From DAOVRD01 sp964521715 (lineage in GTDB: Bacteria; Planctomycetota; Brocadiia; SM23-32), in contig CAZFSS010000007.1 of NCBI GenBank assembly GCA_964521715.1, forward strand, positions 62,001 through 126,000: 64,000 nt of DNA, given 5' to 3'. Positions 34,818-42,499 of the stretch are shown piece after piece. The notes below the pieces were generated by a model. It made no database searches. It was not told the origin of the DNA and saw only the letters and a program-made list of their open reading frames with translations. The position numbers were made by a program, and so were the translations under genes. Each line of letters begins with the position of its first letter. Position 1 is the stretch's first letter.

Positions 34818-35879
34818 CTAGCCGAGCAGCTCGCCCAGCTGCGCCGCGCGCCGCTGCGCGCGCTCCTGTTCCCGGCGCAGGCCGTCGGTCACGATGGCCG
34901 CCATCTCACCCAGGCTGAGCTTCAGGCAGGTATGCGGGTTGGCCTCCGTCGCGCGGTCCACCTGGTCGAGCCATTCCCGGGGCAGATCGGCCGTGCCGGA
35001 CAGCGCGCCCGCGATGCCTCCCGCCACGGCGGCCAGGCAGTCCGTGTCGCGGCCGAAGTTGACGGCCGTCAGAATGGACTGGCGCGGACTGGCGCCGGTC
35101 GCCTTGACGACGGCCATCGCCTTCGAGACGATCTCGTTGGCGTGGCTCATCGCGTAGACGACGCCGTGCCCCGAATAGTGCTCGGCGAACCGCTCACGCA
35201 TCTCGAGGGGAGCCCGAACGCCTTCCGCCAAACCGAGCGCCCGGTCCACCTCGCGGCGGACTTCGTCGTCGACCATGGGCAGGCACTCCGCCAGCGCACG
35301 GTCAAGGTCGGCTCCAGGGCGGCAGGCCGCGGCGATGACGGCCGCCACCAGGCCCGCCCATCCCATGGCGGGATCGTTCGAGCGGATCAGCACCAGGCCG
35401 ACGTGATGCACGTCCCGCCATGCCTGCGCGGGATCGAGGGCGTCGATGAGGCCGATGGGGTGGCAGGACCGGGCCAGCGAGACGAGGCTGCTGTGCGGGC
35501 TGAGGCTGCCCAGCCGCACGCCCGGAACCCCGGCCCGCGCCAGTCCGATGAGGTACCGGTCGAAGGGCTCCATGCACCATCGGGCGTGGTCCGGGTCCAC
35601 TTCCTCTCGCCAGACGGCCGCCACGTCGTCGGGCGTGATGCGCCCCTGCACGCGGCGGATGGCCCTCAGGAAAACGCGCTGCCTCTCGATGCCGTCCTCG
35701 GTCGTTCCGGGCTCGCGCATCCACCCGTTGTCGTAGTGCTCATAGGCAAGCAGGCGATCCAGGAAACCGTACTTGGACTCGACGCGCCGCCAGTCCCATC
35801 CCTCGACCGCTGCACCCATGGCGGAGCCTATCTGGCTGGCCGCCAGGCATCCCAGGACTCTATCTGCCAGAACGCTCAT
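34818..35879 (-). CDS. ADP-ribosylglycohydrolase-family protein
   Basis: 353 residues. It starts 'DRVLGCLAASQIGSAMGAAVEGW', which matches the glycine-rich N-terminal helix of the family (PF03747). The late motif 'VNFGRDTDCLAAVAGGIAGALSG' (about residues 270-292) carries the Asp pair that binds magnesium. These enzymes remove ADP-ribose from Arg or other residues, or from small molecules; the all-helical fold is assigned with good confidence, but not the substrate. The first metal site ('EDGIERQRVFLRAI' near residue 62) is changed from the usual T-D-D-T, so a non-standard substrate is likely. It shares the minus strand with the GH50-like gene 41 bases upstream. Confidence 0.82.
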   Translation of the reverse strand: MSVLADRVLGCLAASQIGSAMGAAVEGWDWRRVESKYGFLDRLLAYEHYDNGWMREPGTTEDGIERQRVFLRAIRRVQGRITPDDVAAVWREEVDPDHARWCMEPFDRYLIGLARAGVPGVRLGSLSPHSSLVSLARSCHPIGLIDALDPAQAWRDVHHVGLVLIRSNDPAMGWAGLVAAVIAAACRPGADLDRALAECLPMVDDEVRREVDRALGLAEGVRAPLEMRERFAEHYSGHGVVYAMSHANEIVSKAMAVVKATGASPRQSILTAVNFGRDTDCLAAVAGGIAGALSGTADLPREWLDQVDRATEANPHTCLKLSLGEMAAIVTDGLRREQERAQRRAAQLGELLG

Positions 35880-35920
35880 GGGCGGATCCCTCCGGAGCCA
35901 GGCAAATGAGGGCGACGGAT

Positions 35921-37837
35921 TCAGGCCATCGGCAGGTCGTTGGGCAGCCTGTCAAAGGGCCGGACCTGGCCGGCCGCCACGGGGTAGATGCGCGCATGGC
36001 TGCGCCTTGCCCCGGCGACGAACTCGTCGTAGGGCCGCTGGCAGACGTCCACCAGTCCGATCTGCCAGTTCTCGCCATCGGAACGCCCGACGACGGGCTG
36101 ATCGTTCCACTGGAAATAATGCGTGCCGACCACGCAGGGCATGGCGGCCGCCTGTTCGACGTAGTAGCGGTATGAGTCCGCGCGGTCCTGCTGGCCGACG
36201 ACCATACGCAGGCCGCCCGCTGGCAGGCCGTGATCGAGCGCGCCGGTGTGGAACTCGCCGATCAGCACCGGAGCGTTCGCGGCCTCGCAGCAGCGCCGCA
36301 CCACGTCCGCATCCGGCTTGGACGCGTAGCAGTTCAGGCTGAACACGTCGAACGCGTCAACGCCGGCGAGCAGGTCGTCATGGGCGATCCAGGCATAGCG
36401 CAGCCCGAGGTTCATGTGGTTCGGGTCGACCCGCTTGCACTCCTCGCTCGGCGCGCGCACGTATCTCTCGATGAGCAGGCGGTTGAACTGCTTCAGGTCC
36501 GCGCGGGCCGCCTGGGAGGCCAGCTTCTGCTCGGCGACGGGCGCCGCCGCCAGCGCGTCGAACGAGCCGAAGTCCGTGCCCCACGCCGCGTTCAGGCCTG
36601 CGATGTCGCCGTGCTGCTCCCTGAGCCACTCGACGAGCCGGTCTCGGGAAGCGAACCGCTCCGCCCGGACGAGCATGCGCTCCGCCAGGTTGTACTGCCC
36701 GAAGGCCCAGTGCGGCTCGTTGCGCAGGAAGTAACCTATCAGGCACTGGTCGTCAAGCTTCTGGTCGAGCTGCTCGGCGAATCGGCGGCTGTTGAGCTCG
36801 TACTCGTCGGAGAAAACGTCGGGGAAATCCCGGAATATTCTCTTCTGCGTGGTCGGGAAGCCGGCGAGCTGTATGACGTGAGGTATCTCGGCCTGGCGCC
36901 AGAAGTCCGGATGCGACCAGTTGCCTACCGTATTGAAGCCCCACTCGTACATGCGCCTGCGGCAGAGCTCCATCCACTTGGCGAACCAGCCCTCGCCGAA
37001 GGCCCGCATCAGGTTGTAGCGCATGCCGTCAAAGAGGGTCCTCTCGCCGTCGTCGCGCGCGTCCCACAGGTGGTCGAACGGGCCGTCGTTGGCGGGCAGC
37101 TCGACGAACAGGTCCTCGTTGCCCCACGTCTCGGCCAAGCCGTTCGGCCGGATGCAGTTGACGCCGAGGCTGTAGAAGCCGTAGCCGTCCGGATCGACGA
37201 GCCACCAGCGCTCGCTGTCCTTCTCCGCGCGGAAGAAGCCGCTCGCATCGAACTTCCTCATGGCCCACCCGCCCCACCGGTCGAGCTCCTCGGCGGGCGG
37301 CGGCTCCGTGGCGAGCAGTTCCTCCGTGAGCATGCCGCGGATGTCTTCCAGGGAAACGGCCTTGTTCGGCCAGTCATGGTCGGCCCACTGCTGCAGGGCG
37401 TCAACGATGGGGCGACCCGTCTTCGGCCACTGGCGAGGCATGGCGTCGGCCAGCTCCGGCTCGGAGATCCGGATCACGGCGTCCCCGCCGGGCGTGCGGC
37501 CGGCCATGTGGACCCTCTCCACGACGCGGGGCTCGATCGGACCGCCGGAGCAGACGCACTTGAAGCGATGCGGCGTGCGCCCCGTAATGACCACCTCCGA
37601 GTCGAGGTATCGCAGGGGCACGACGACCCGCGTGATCAGGTCCGGGAAGAGGCCGAGCTGGATCGTCATCTCCCGCCCGGCGCCGACGAACCGGCATTCC
37701 ACGTCCGCCATGTACGGGCCGTCGTTGATGGCGTCGAAGATGAGGAACTTGCTCGGGCTCCATCCGGAGGACGGCCCGAAGTCATAGGGCAGGCTGATGG
37801 TCAGTTCGGGATGCTGTCTGTCACCGGACTGAGGCAT
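35921..37837 (-). CDS. GH50-like (agarase-type) clan GH-A glycoside hydrolase
   Basis: 638 residues with no signal peptide. A beta-sandwich of about 180 residues precedes a barrel. 'WWLVDPDGYGFYSLGVNCI' is typical of the start of GH50-type barrels, 'GYFLRNEPHWAFG' holds the probable acid/base Glu (about residue 372), and 'APVLIGEFHTGA' the nucleophile Glu (about residue 527). The substrate is unlikely to be agarose in a soil-type genome, and beta-galactoside-like polymers are an open possibility. It lies 29 bases after asd and 41 bases before the ADP-ribosylglycohydrolase on the same strand. Confidence 0.75.
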   Translation of the reverse strand: MPQSGDRQHPELTISLPYDFGPSSGWSPSKFLIFDAINDGPYMADVECRFVGAGREMTIQLGLFPDLITRVVVPLRYLDSEVVITGRTPHRFKCVCSGGPIEPRVVERVHMAGRTPGGDAVIRISEPELADAMPRQWPKTGRPIVDALQQWADHDWPNKAVSLEDIRGMLTEELLATEPPPAEELDRWGGWAMRKFDASGFFRAEKDSERWWLVDPDGYGFYSLGVNCIRPNGLAETWGNEDLFVELPANDGPFDHLWDARDDGERTLFDGMRYNLMRAFGEGWFAKWMELCRRRMYEWGFNTVGNWSHPDFWRQAEIPHVIQLAGFPTTQKRIFRDFPDVFSDEYELNSRRFAEQLDQKLDDQCLIGYFLRNEPHWAFGQYNLAERMLVRAERFASRDRLVEWLREQHGDIAGLNAAWGTDFGSFDALAAAPVAEQKLASQAARADLKQFNRLLIERYVRAPSEECKRVDPNHMNLGLRYAWIAHDDLLAGVDAFDVFSLNCYASKPDADVVRRCCEAANAPVLIGEFHTGALDHGLPAGGLRMVVGQQDRADSYRYYVEQAAAMPCVVGTHYFQWNDQPVVGRSDGENWQIGLVDVCQRPYDEFVAGARRSHARIYPVAAGQVRPFDRLPNDLPMA

Positions 37838-37866
37838 GGTTCGCTCCCCAAGCGACGCCGGTTGGC

Positions 37867-38889
37867 TCAGATCAAGCCCATTTCGATCGCCTTCTCGGCG
37901 ATCTGGACGGTGTTGAGCGCCGCCCCCTTCAGCAGGTTATCCGAGACGCACCAGAGGTCCAGCGCGTTCGCCGCGGAAGGGTCCCGGCGAATGCGCCCCA
38001 CGAACACGGCGTCCTGGCCGCTCGCCTCGGCCGCCAGCGGGTATTGTGAGTCCGAAGGCCAGTCGACAACCACGACGCCCGGGGACTGAGACAGGATCTC
38101 CCTCGCCTCCTCGGGCGATATGGGTCGCTCGAACTCGGCGTTGATCGCCTCGCTGTGGCTGTTCTCGACCGGCACGCGCACGCAGGTGGCCGTCACGGGC
38201 AAGTCAGGAAGGCCGAGGATCTTGCGTGTCTCGAGGATCATCTTCGACTCTTCGCTGTAGTAGCCGGGGAACTCGCCCTTGAGGCCGCCGATCTCCGGGA
38301 TCACGTTGTTGTAGATGGGGTGGGCGTAGGGCCCCAGCTCGGGCTCGGCGCCGCTGGAGGCGGCCTCCCTCTGCTGCAGCAGCGCCCGCACGCCGGCCCT
38401 GCCCGTGCCGCTCACGGACTGATAGGTGCTCACGACGACCCTCTTCAACGTCGCCGCCCTATGCAGGGGAGCCAGCGCCATGACCATCTGGATCGTGCTG
38501 CAGTTCGGATTCGCCACGAGGCCCTGGTGGGCGCGCATGGCTTCCGCGTTCACCTCGGGAACGATCAGCGGCACGCGCTCGTCCATGCGGAAGTCGGAGC
38601 CGTTGTCCACGACGAAAACGCCCTTGTCCACCGCCTGCCATCCGTAAAGCCGGCTGGCGCCCGACTCCCCCTCGGTCCCGGCGAAGAGGGCGATGTCCAG
38701 CCCGTCGAAGGCGCCCGGCGTCGTCTCGATGACGTCGCGTTCGCGGCCGGCCACCTCCTGCTTGCGGGCGGACGTGGCCATGACGCGGAGCTCTGCGGCA
38801 GGGAATCCCCGCCGCTCGAGCACGGACACGAGCCGCTCGCCGACCATTCCCGCTCCCACGACGCCGATCCTGTAAGCCCTCTCAGTCAT
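37867..38889 (-). CDS. asd: Aspartate-semialdehyde dehydrogenase
   Basis: 340 residues. The NADP-binding start 'GVVGAGMVGERLVSVLERR' and the active-site Cys in 'LVANPNCSTIQMVMAL' (about residue 129) are intact. 'VVSTYQSVSGTGRAG' and the substrate-binding 'ATCVRVPVENSHSEAIN' follow the family. It reduces aspartyl phosphate to the semialdehyde for lysine, threonine, methionine and cell-wall diaminopimelate. Its ATG overlaps the end of the upstream GcvH-like gene by 8 bases (ATGACTGA), so the two are translationally coupled, which is an unusual partner for asd. Confidence 0.95.
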   Translation of the reverse strand: MTERAYRIGVVGAGMVGERLVSVLERRGFPAAELRVMATSARKQEVAGRERDVIETTPGAFDGLDIALFAGTEGESGASRLYGWQAVDKGVFVVDNGSDFRMDERVPLIVPEVNAEAMRAHQGLVANPNCSTIQMVMALAPLHRAATLKRVVVSTYQSVSGTGRAGVRALLQQREAASSGAEPELGPYAHPIYNNVIPEIGGLKGEFPGYYSEESKMILETRKILGLPDLPVTATCVRVPVENSHSEAINAEFERPISPEEAREILSQSPGVVVVDWPSDSQYPLAAEASGQDAVFVGRIRRDPSAANALDLWCVSDNLLKGAALNTVQIAEKAIEMGLI

Positions 38890-39286
38890 CGGCGGAGTCT
38901 TCTCCCAGCTCCTGTGCGCAGTACTCGCGATAGGTCTCGGCGGCCAGCAGTCCTTCCAAACCCTCTGGGTCGTGCATGCGGATCTTCAGAAGCCATCCGT
39001 CGCCGTACGGGTCCTTCAGCAGCTTGCTATGGTTCCAGATCAGCTCCTCGTTGACCTCGACGATCCTTGCTTCGGCCGGGGGGTAGAGCTGATGCACCTC
39101 GTGCAGGCCCTCCAGCTCCCCGAACGGCAGCTCCGGCATCAGCTCGTCATCCGCCTCCGGCAGCTCCACCGAGACCAGCGGAAGCAAGCTGCGCACGAGC
39201 GGCTCGGTGACGCCGATCTCCACGAACGCCGTGTCCAGCCTCACCCACTCGTGATTGAGCGTGTACATACGGTCTTCGGGGATCAT
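38882..39286 (-). CDS. GcvH-like lipoyl-domain protein lacking the lipoyl lysine
   Basis: 134 residues. The GcvH fold is clear: 'TLNHEWVRLDTAFVEIGVTEPL', 'VSVELPEADDE', 'AEARIVEVNEELIWNHSKLLKDPYGDGWLLKI'. In true H proteins the lipoyl lysine lies in G-E-V-E-S-V-K-A-V; here the same positions read 'GELEGLHEV', so His (codon 39101-39103) replaces the Lys, and no other Lys is near. It cannot carry lipoate in the normal way. A promoter with start near 39323 supports ATG 39286 over the earlier in-frame ATG 39334. It is coupled to asd by an 8-base overlap. Function unknown. Confidence 0.85.
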   Translation of the reverse strand: MIPEDRMYTLNHEWVRLDTAFVEIGVTEPLVRSLLPLVSVELPEADDELMPELPFGELEGLHEVHQLYPPAEARIVEVNEELIWNHSKLLKDPYGDGWLLKIRMHDPEGLEGLLAAETYREYCAQELGEDSADD

Positions 39287-39329
39287 ACCGGGAGCCCTCT
39301 GCGCCTGGCGGAACGCACACGAGTTGTCT

Positions 39330-39358
39330 ATCATATCAGGAAAGCGCCACCGGCGCAA
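39330..39358 (-). promoter_or_regulatory. Promoter of the GcvH-like/asd unit
   Basis: Minus strand TTGCGC (39353-39358), 17-base spacer, TATGAT (39330-39335). Confidence 0.6.
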
Positions 39359-39388
39359 ACTGGCCCGTTTCGGGCCTTCTGACGGGCA

Positions 39389-39871
39389 ATGACAAGTCCC
39401 TTCGACATGCGGCACCTGGCCTACATCGGGCTCGGCTCGAACCTCGGGCCCCGGAGGCAGACGCTCCGGCGGGCCCTCCGCAAGCTGGGCGAACGGGACG
39501 GCATAGCCGTGGATCGGGTGTCATCCTTCATCGAGACCGAGCCCGTGGGAGGCCCGCCACAGGGCCCCTTTCTGAACGCGGCCGCTTCGCTGAGCACGGA
39601 CCTCGGCCCGGTCGAGCTGCTCCACGTCCTGCAGGAAGTCGAGGACCTGTTCGGCCGCGAGCGCAGGGTCAGGTGGGGCCCGCGCACCCTCGATCTAGAC
39701 CTGCTGCTCTACGGTGACCGGCTCGTGGACGAGCCCGGCCTTCGTGTGCCCCACCCCCTGATGCACAAGAGGCGCTTCGTGCTCGAGCCTCTGTGCGAGA
39801 TCGCGCCGGACGCGGTCCATCCGCTCCTGGGCAAGACCGTCAGGGAGCTGCTGGACGGGCTGTTGCCTTGA
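39389..39871 (+). CDS. folK: 2-amino-4-hydroxy-6-hydroxymethyldihydropteridine pyrophosphokinase
   Basis: 160 residues. 'AYIGLGSNLGPRRQTL' opens the domain, 'FLNAAASLSTDL' and 'RWGPRTLDLDLLLYG' carry the Asp pair that binds magnesium, and 'RVPHPLMHKRRFVLEPL' is the standard end motif. It transfers pyrophosphate from ATP to the pterin in folate synthesis. The start could be ATG 39389 or ATG 39407 (which begins MRHLAYIG); neither has a strong ribosome site. The gene is divergent from the GcvH-like gene. Confidence 0.94.
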   Translation: MTSPFDMRHLAYIGLGSNLGPRRQTLRRALRKLGERDGIAVDRVSSFIETEPVGGPPQGPFLNAAASLSTDLGPVELLHVLQEVEDLFGRERRVRWGPRTLDLDLLLYGDRLVDEPGLRVPHPLMHKRRFVLEPLCEIAPDAVHPLLGKTVRELLDGLLP

Positions 39872-39903
39872 GCCGCGCCGGCGCTTCGTGCGGCCGTCAA
39901 AGC

Positions 39904-39932
39904 TTGACAGGGCCGCGGCCACGCGGTATCAT
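39904..39932 (+). promoter_or_regulatory. Promoter of the DAHP synthase operon
   Basis: TTGACA (39904-39909), 17-base spacer, TATCAT (39927-39932). Transcription should start near 39939 and run through the leader peptide and attenuator. Confidence 0.8.
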
Positions 39933-39977
39933 CGGTTGTGTAGGTTGATGTCCGCCTCCAAAGCGGAGTTGCGCGTA

Positions 39978-40094
39978 ATGGACGAATGCACCACCGGCAT
40001 CGTTGGGACGAAGCGCACCGTCTGCGCGTGCACCTCAGCCGGGGCGCGTGCGTTCTTCTATTTCTACTTCGGCTCCGTGGAGGAGGCCGACTGA
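39978..40094 (+). CDS. Phe/Tyr-rich leader peptide of the DAHP synthase gene
   Basis: 38 residues ending in the run F-F-Y-F-Y-F (residues 26-31, bases 40053-40070), then 'GSVEEAD' and a stop. Such a run of Phe and Tyr codons is what aromatic leader peptides (for example PheL) use to sense charged tRNA. ATG 39978 has GGAG nine bases upstream; ATG 39948, only about ten bases from the transcript start, is an in-frame alternative that adds ten residues. A strong terminator follows 37 bases after the stop, and the DAHP synthase gene follows that. Confidence 0.78.
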   Translation: MDECTTGIVGTKRTVCACTSAGARAFFYFYFGSVEEAD

Positions 40095-40130
40095 CGGGCG
40101 CATAGCCTGACACCCGACCAGAAACTGAGC

Positions 40131-40166
40131 AGGCCCCGAAGTCAGCCGACTTCGGGGCCTTTTTTT
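40131..40166 (+). terminator. Attenuator terminator before the DAHP synthase gene
   Basis: AGGCCCCGAAGTC, AGCC loop, GACTTCGGGGCCT, then a run of seven Ts (40160-40166): a textbook intrinsic terminator placed upstream of the gene. The 5' arm base run CCGAAGT (40136-40142) is also complementary to ACTTCGG (40066-40072), which lies at the end of the Phe/Tyr codons, so an alternative pairing that breaks the terminator is possible. Confidence 0.9.
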
Positions 40167-40200
40167 GTGCCGCCACAAGCAAGGGAACGGAGGGAGCGCC

Positions 40201-41214
40201 GTGATCATCGTCATGCAGCCGGCCGCTACGGAAGAGGAGATCCGGCACGTGGTGGACAGCGTCGAGGACGCCGGACTGGAAGCCATTCTGCTGCGCGGCG
40301 AAAAGCGCAACGTGATCGCCGCCATCGGCGACAAGCGCGACGCCGTCACCGACCGCTGGCTCGCCGCGCCCGGCGTCGAGCGGATCATACCCATCCTGAG
40401 CCCTTACAAGCTGGCCAGCCGGGAGGCGTCCCCGGGGGCCACGCCCGTGCGCCTGAACGGCGGCGTGGTCGGAGGGCAGAAGGTGCAGGTCATCGCCGGC
40501 CCGTGCGCGGTCGAGAGCTTCGACACGACGCTCGACACGGCCGAGGCCGTGAAAGCCGCCGGGGCCGTCGGCCTGCGCGGCGGCGCGTACAAGCCGCGGA
40601 CCAGCCCGCATTCGTTCCAGGGACTCGAGGAGGAAGGCCTGAAGATCCTCCACGAGATAGGCAGGCAAACGGGGCTCGCCGTCGTCACCGAAGTGCTCGC
40701 CGCCGAACAGGTCGAACTCGTCGCCCGCTACGCCGACGTGCTCCAGGTGGGCGCGCGCAACATGCAGAACTTCGTGCTCCTGAAGGCGCTGGGCCAGGCC
40801 CGAAAGCCGGTCGTGCTCAAGCGTGGCATCGCTGCCACCGTGGACGAACTGCTGCTGGCCGCCGAATACATCATCAAGGGCGGAAACAGCCAGGTCATCC
40901 TCTGCTGCCGCGGAATCCGCACCTTCGAGACGCACACCCGCTTCACGCTCTCGCTCAGCACCGTCGCCTATCTGAAGGAGGTCACGCACCTGCCCGTCAT
41001 CGTCGACCCCAGCCACGGCACGGGCAGCCGCAGCCTGGTGCCGCCGATGGCGAAGGCCGCCGTGGCCTGCGGAGCGGATGGGCTGCTGGTCGAGGTGCAC
41101 CCGAACCCCGAACGGGCGCTGGTGGACGGGCCGCAGTCGCTCACCTGCGAGGGCTTCGCGAAGCTGATGCGGGAACTCCGGCCGGTCGCCGAGGCCGTCG
41201 GAAGGACACTGTGA
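40201..41214 (+). CDS. aroF: 3-deoxy-7-phosphoheptulonate (DAHP) synthase, AroA(I)-beta type
   Basis: 337 residues. An N-terminal ferredoxin-like regulatory domain (residues 1-70, 'VIIVMQPAATEEEIRHVVD') precedes the barrel with 'VIAGPCAVES', 'RGGAYKPRTSPHSFQG', 'LQVGARNMQNF', 'VVLKRGIAATVDELL' and 'PVIVDPSHGTGSR'. It matches the Thermotoga/Bacillus type, in which the extra domain gives feedback control by aromatic amino acids. The enzyme joins PEP and erythrose 4-phosphate, the first shikimate step. The GTG start has GGAGGGAG upstream. It is the only gene between the attenuator and the convergent proB, so control would act at both RNA and protein level. Confidence 0.95.
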   Translation: MIIVMQPAATEEEIRHVVDSVEDAGLEAILLRGEKRNVIAAIGDKRDAVTDRWLAAPGVERIIPILSPYKLASREASPGATPVRLNGGVVGGQKVQVIAGPCAVESFDTTLDTAEAVKAAGAVGLRGGAYKPRTSPHSFQGLEEEGLKILHEIGRQTGLAVVTEVLAAEQVELVARYADVLQVGARNMQNFVLLKALGQARKPVVLKRGIAATVDELLLAAEYIIKGGNSQVILCCRGIRTFETHTRFTLSLSTVAYLKEVTHLPVIVDPSHGTGSRSLVPPMAKAAVACGADGLLVEVHPNPERALVDGPQSLTCEGFAKLMRELRPVAEAVGRTL

Positions 41215-41233
41215 GGCCTGGAGCCCCCGACAG

Positions 41234-42388
41234 TCAGTTCACCAGGGCCATGTTGTCCCGGTGGATGACCTCATCGTAGTAACTGTAGCCGAGGATCCTC
41301 TCGATCTCGGAGGTCTGGCAGCCCATGATCTGCTCGATCTCCGCCCCGGAGTAGTTGGACAGGCCGCGCGCGAACTCCTCCCCCTGCGGTCCCCGGATGC
41401 GGACGACGTCGCCGCGCTGGAAGCCGCCCTCCACTGCAACGATGCCGCTGGGCAGCAGGCTCTTGCCCCGATCGACGAGGGCGGCGCGCGCGCCGGCGTC
41501 CACCTGCACGGCGCCGCGCGGGCGACTCGTGAACCGAATCCACCGCTTGTAGCTGCTCAACCGCCCCGGCCTGGGAAGGAAGAGCGTGCCGACCGCCTCC
41601 CCCGCCATGGCCTTGCGGATGACCTCCGGGTCGCGCCCGTCGGCGATCAAGGCGGCTTCGCCGGCCTCCGTCGCGATCCTGGCGGCCTCGATCTTGCTCC
41701 TCATGCCGCCCACGCCGAGCGGCGTTCGCTCCTCGTAGGCCAGCGCCTCGATCCGCTCGTCCACCCGTTCGACGACGTCCAGAACCTTGCCGCCCGACCC
41801 CGGGGACGGCGGCTCGGCATAGAGGCCCGGAACGGACGTCAGCAGGATCAGCAGCTCCGCGCGGATCAGGTGCGTGATCAGCGCGGCCAGCCGGTCGTTG
41901 TCCCCGAACCGGATCTCCTCGGTGCTGATCGTGTCGTTCTCGTTGACGACAGGCACGCACGGCAGCTCAAACAAAGTGTGGATGGTGTTGCAGGCGTTCA
42001 GGTAGCGCTCGCGGTTGTCGAAGTCCTCATGCGTGAGCAGGATCTGCGCGGCGTGGAGGCCGTGCCGGTGGAAATGGCGCTCGTAGTGGGCCATCAACAC
42101 CCCCTGCCCGACGCTGGCCACCGCCTGGCTCATCGGCAGCGTGTCCGGGCGCTCCCGCAGGCCGAGTTCCGACATGCCGCAGCCGATGGCACCGCTGGTC
42201 ACCAACGCCACCTGGCGGCCATCCTTCACCAGGGAGGCGACCTGGCCGACGACGGCGCCGACCCGAGACTCGTCCAGCCCGCCCGGGGGCGAACCGGCTG
42301 CTGCGAGCACGTTCGTGCCCACCTTGACCACGATCCGGCGCGCTGAGCAGACGTGCTCCCGCCGGAGGCTTTGAGCGTCGTTCGCCAT
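41234..42388 (-). CDS. proB: Glutamate 5-kinase with PUA domain
   Basis: 384 residues. The amino acid kinase domain has 'RIVVKVGTNVLA', 'ALVTSGAIGCGMSELGL', 'VNENDTISTEEIRFGDND' and 'GVGGMRSKIEAARIA'. A C-terminal PUA domain follows (from about residue 285, 'GAVQVDAGARAALVDRGKSLL'). It phosphorylates glutamate for proline synthesis. It is convergent with aroF (19-base gap). The start ATG has GAGGTGAC directly upstream and a promoter about 40 bases away. No proA is next to it in this window. Confidence 0.95.
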   Translation of the reverse strand: MANDAQSLRREHVCSARRIVVKVGTNVLAAAGSPPGGLDESRVGAVVGQVASLVKDGRQVALVTSGAIGCGMSELGLRERPDTLPMSQAVASVGQGVLMAHYERHFHRHGLHAAQILLTHEDFDNRERYLNACNTIHTLFELPCVPVVNENDTISTEEIRFGDNDRLAALITHLIRAELLILLTSVPGLYAEPPSPGSGGKVLDVVERVDERIEALAYEERTPLGVGGMRSKIEAARIATEAGEAALIADGRDPEVIRKAMAGEAVGTLFLPRPGRLSSYKRWIRFTSRPRGAVQVDAGARAALVDRGKSLLPSGIVAVEGGFQRGDVVRIRGPQGEEFARGLSNYSGAEIEQIMGCQTSEIERILGYSYYDEVIHRDNMALVN

Positions 42389-42427
42389 GTCACCTCAGCC
42401 AGCCAGTATGCGCGACGTTAGCCCTGT

Positions 42428-42457
42428 AGTCTATTGGTAGGCGCCGGTCCCTATCAA
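42428..42457 (-). promoter_or_regulatory. Probable proB promoter
   Basis: Minus strand TTGATA (42452-42457), 18-base spacer, TAGACT (42428-42433), 40 bases before the start. Confidence 0.5.
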
Positions 42458-42499
42458 GACCGGGCAGACGCCGGCGGGCCAGGAGGCCGGCAGGCATCG

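Noticed and set aside
39362..39376. GGCCCG-ttt-CGGGCC hairpin before folK as a terminator or riboswitch
   Set aside because: The stem is only 6 bp and has no T run; no aptamer is recognised, and divergent promoters explain the gap.
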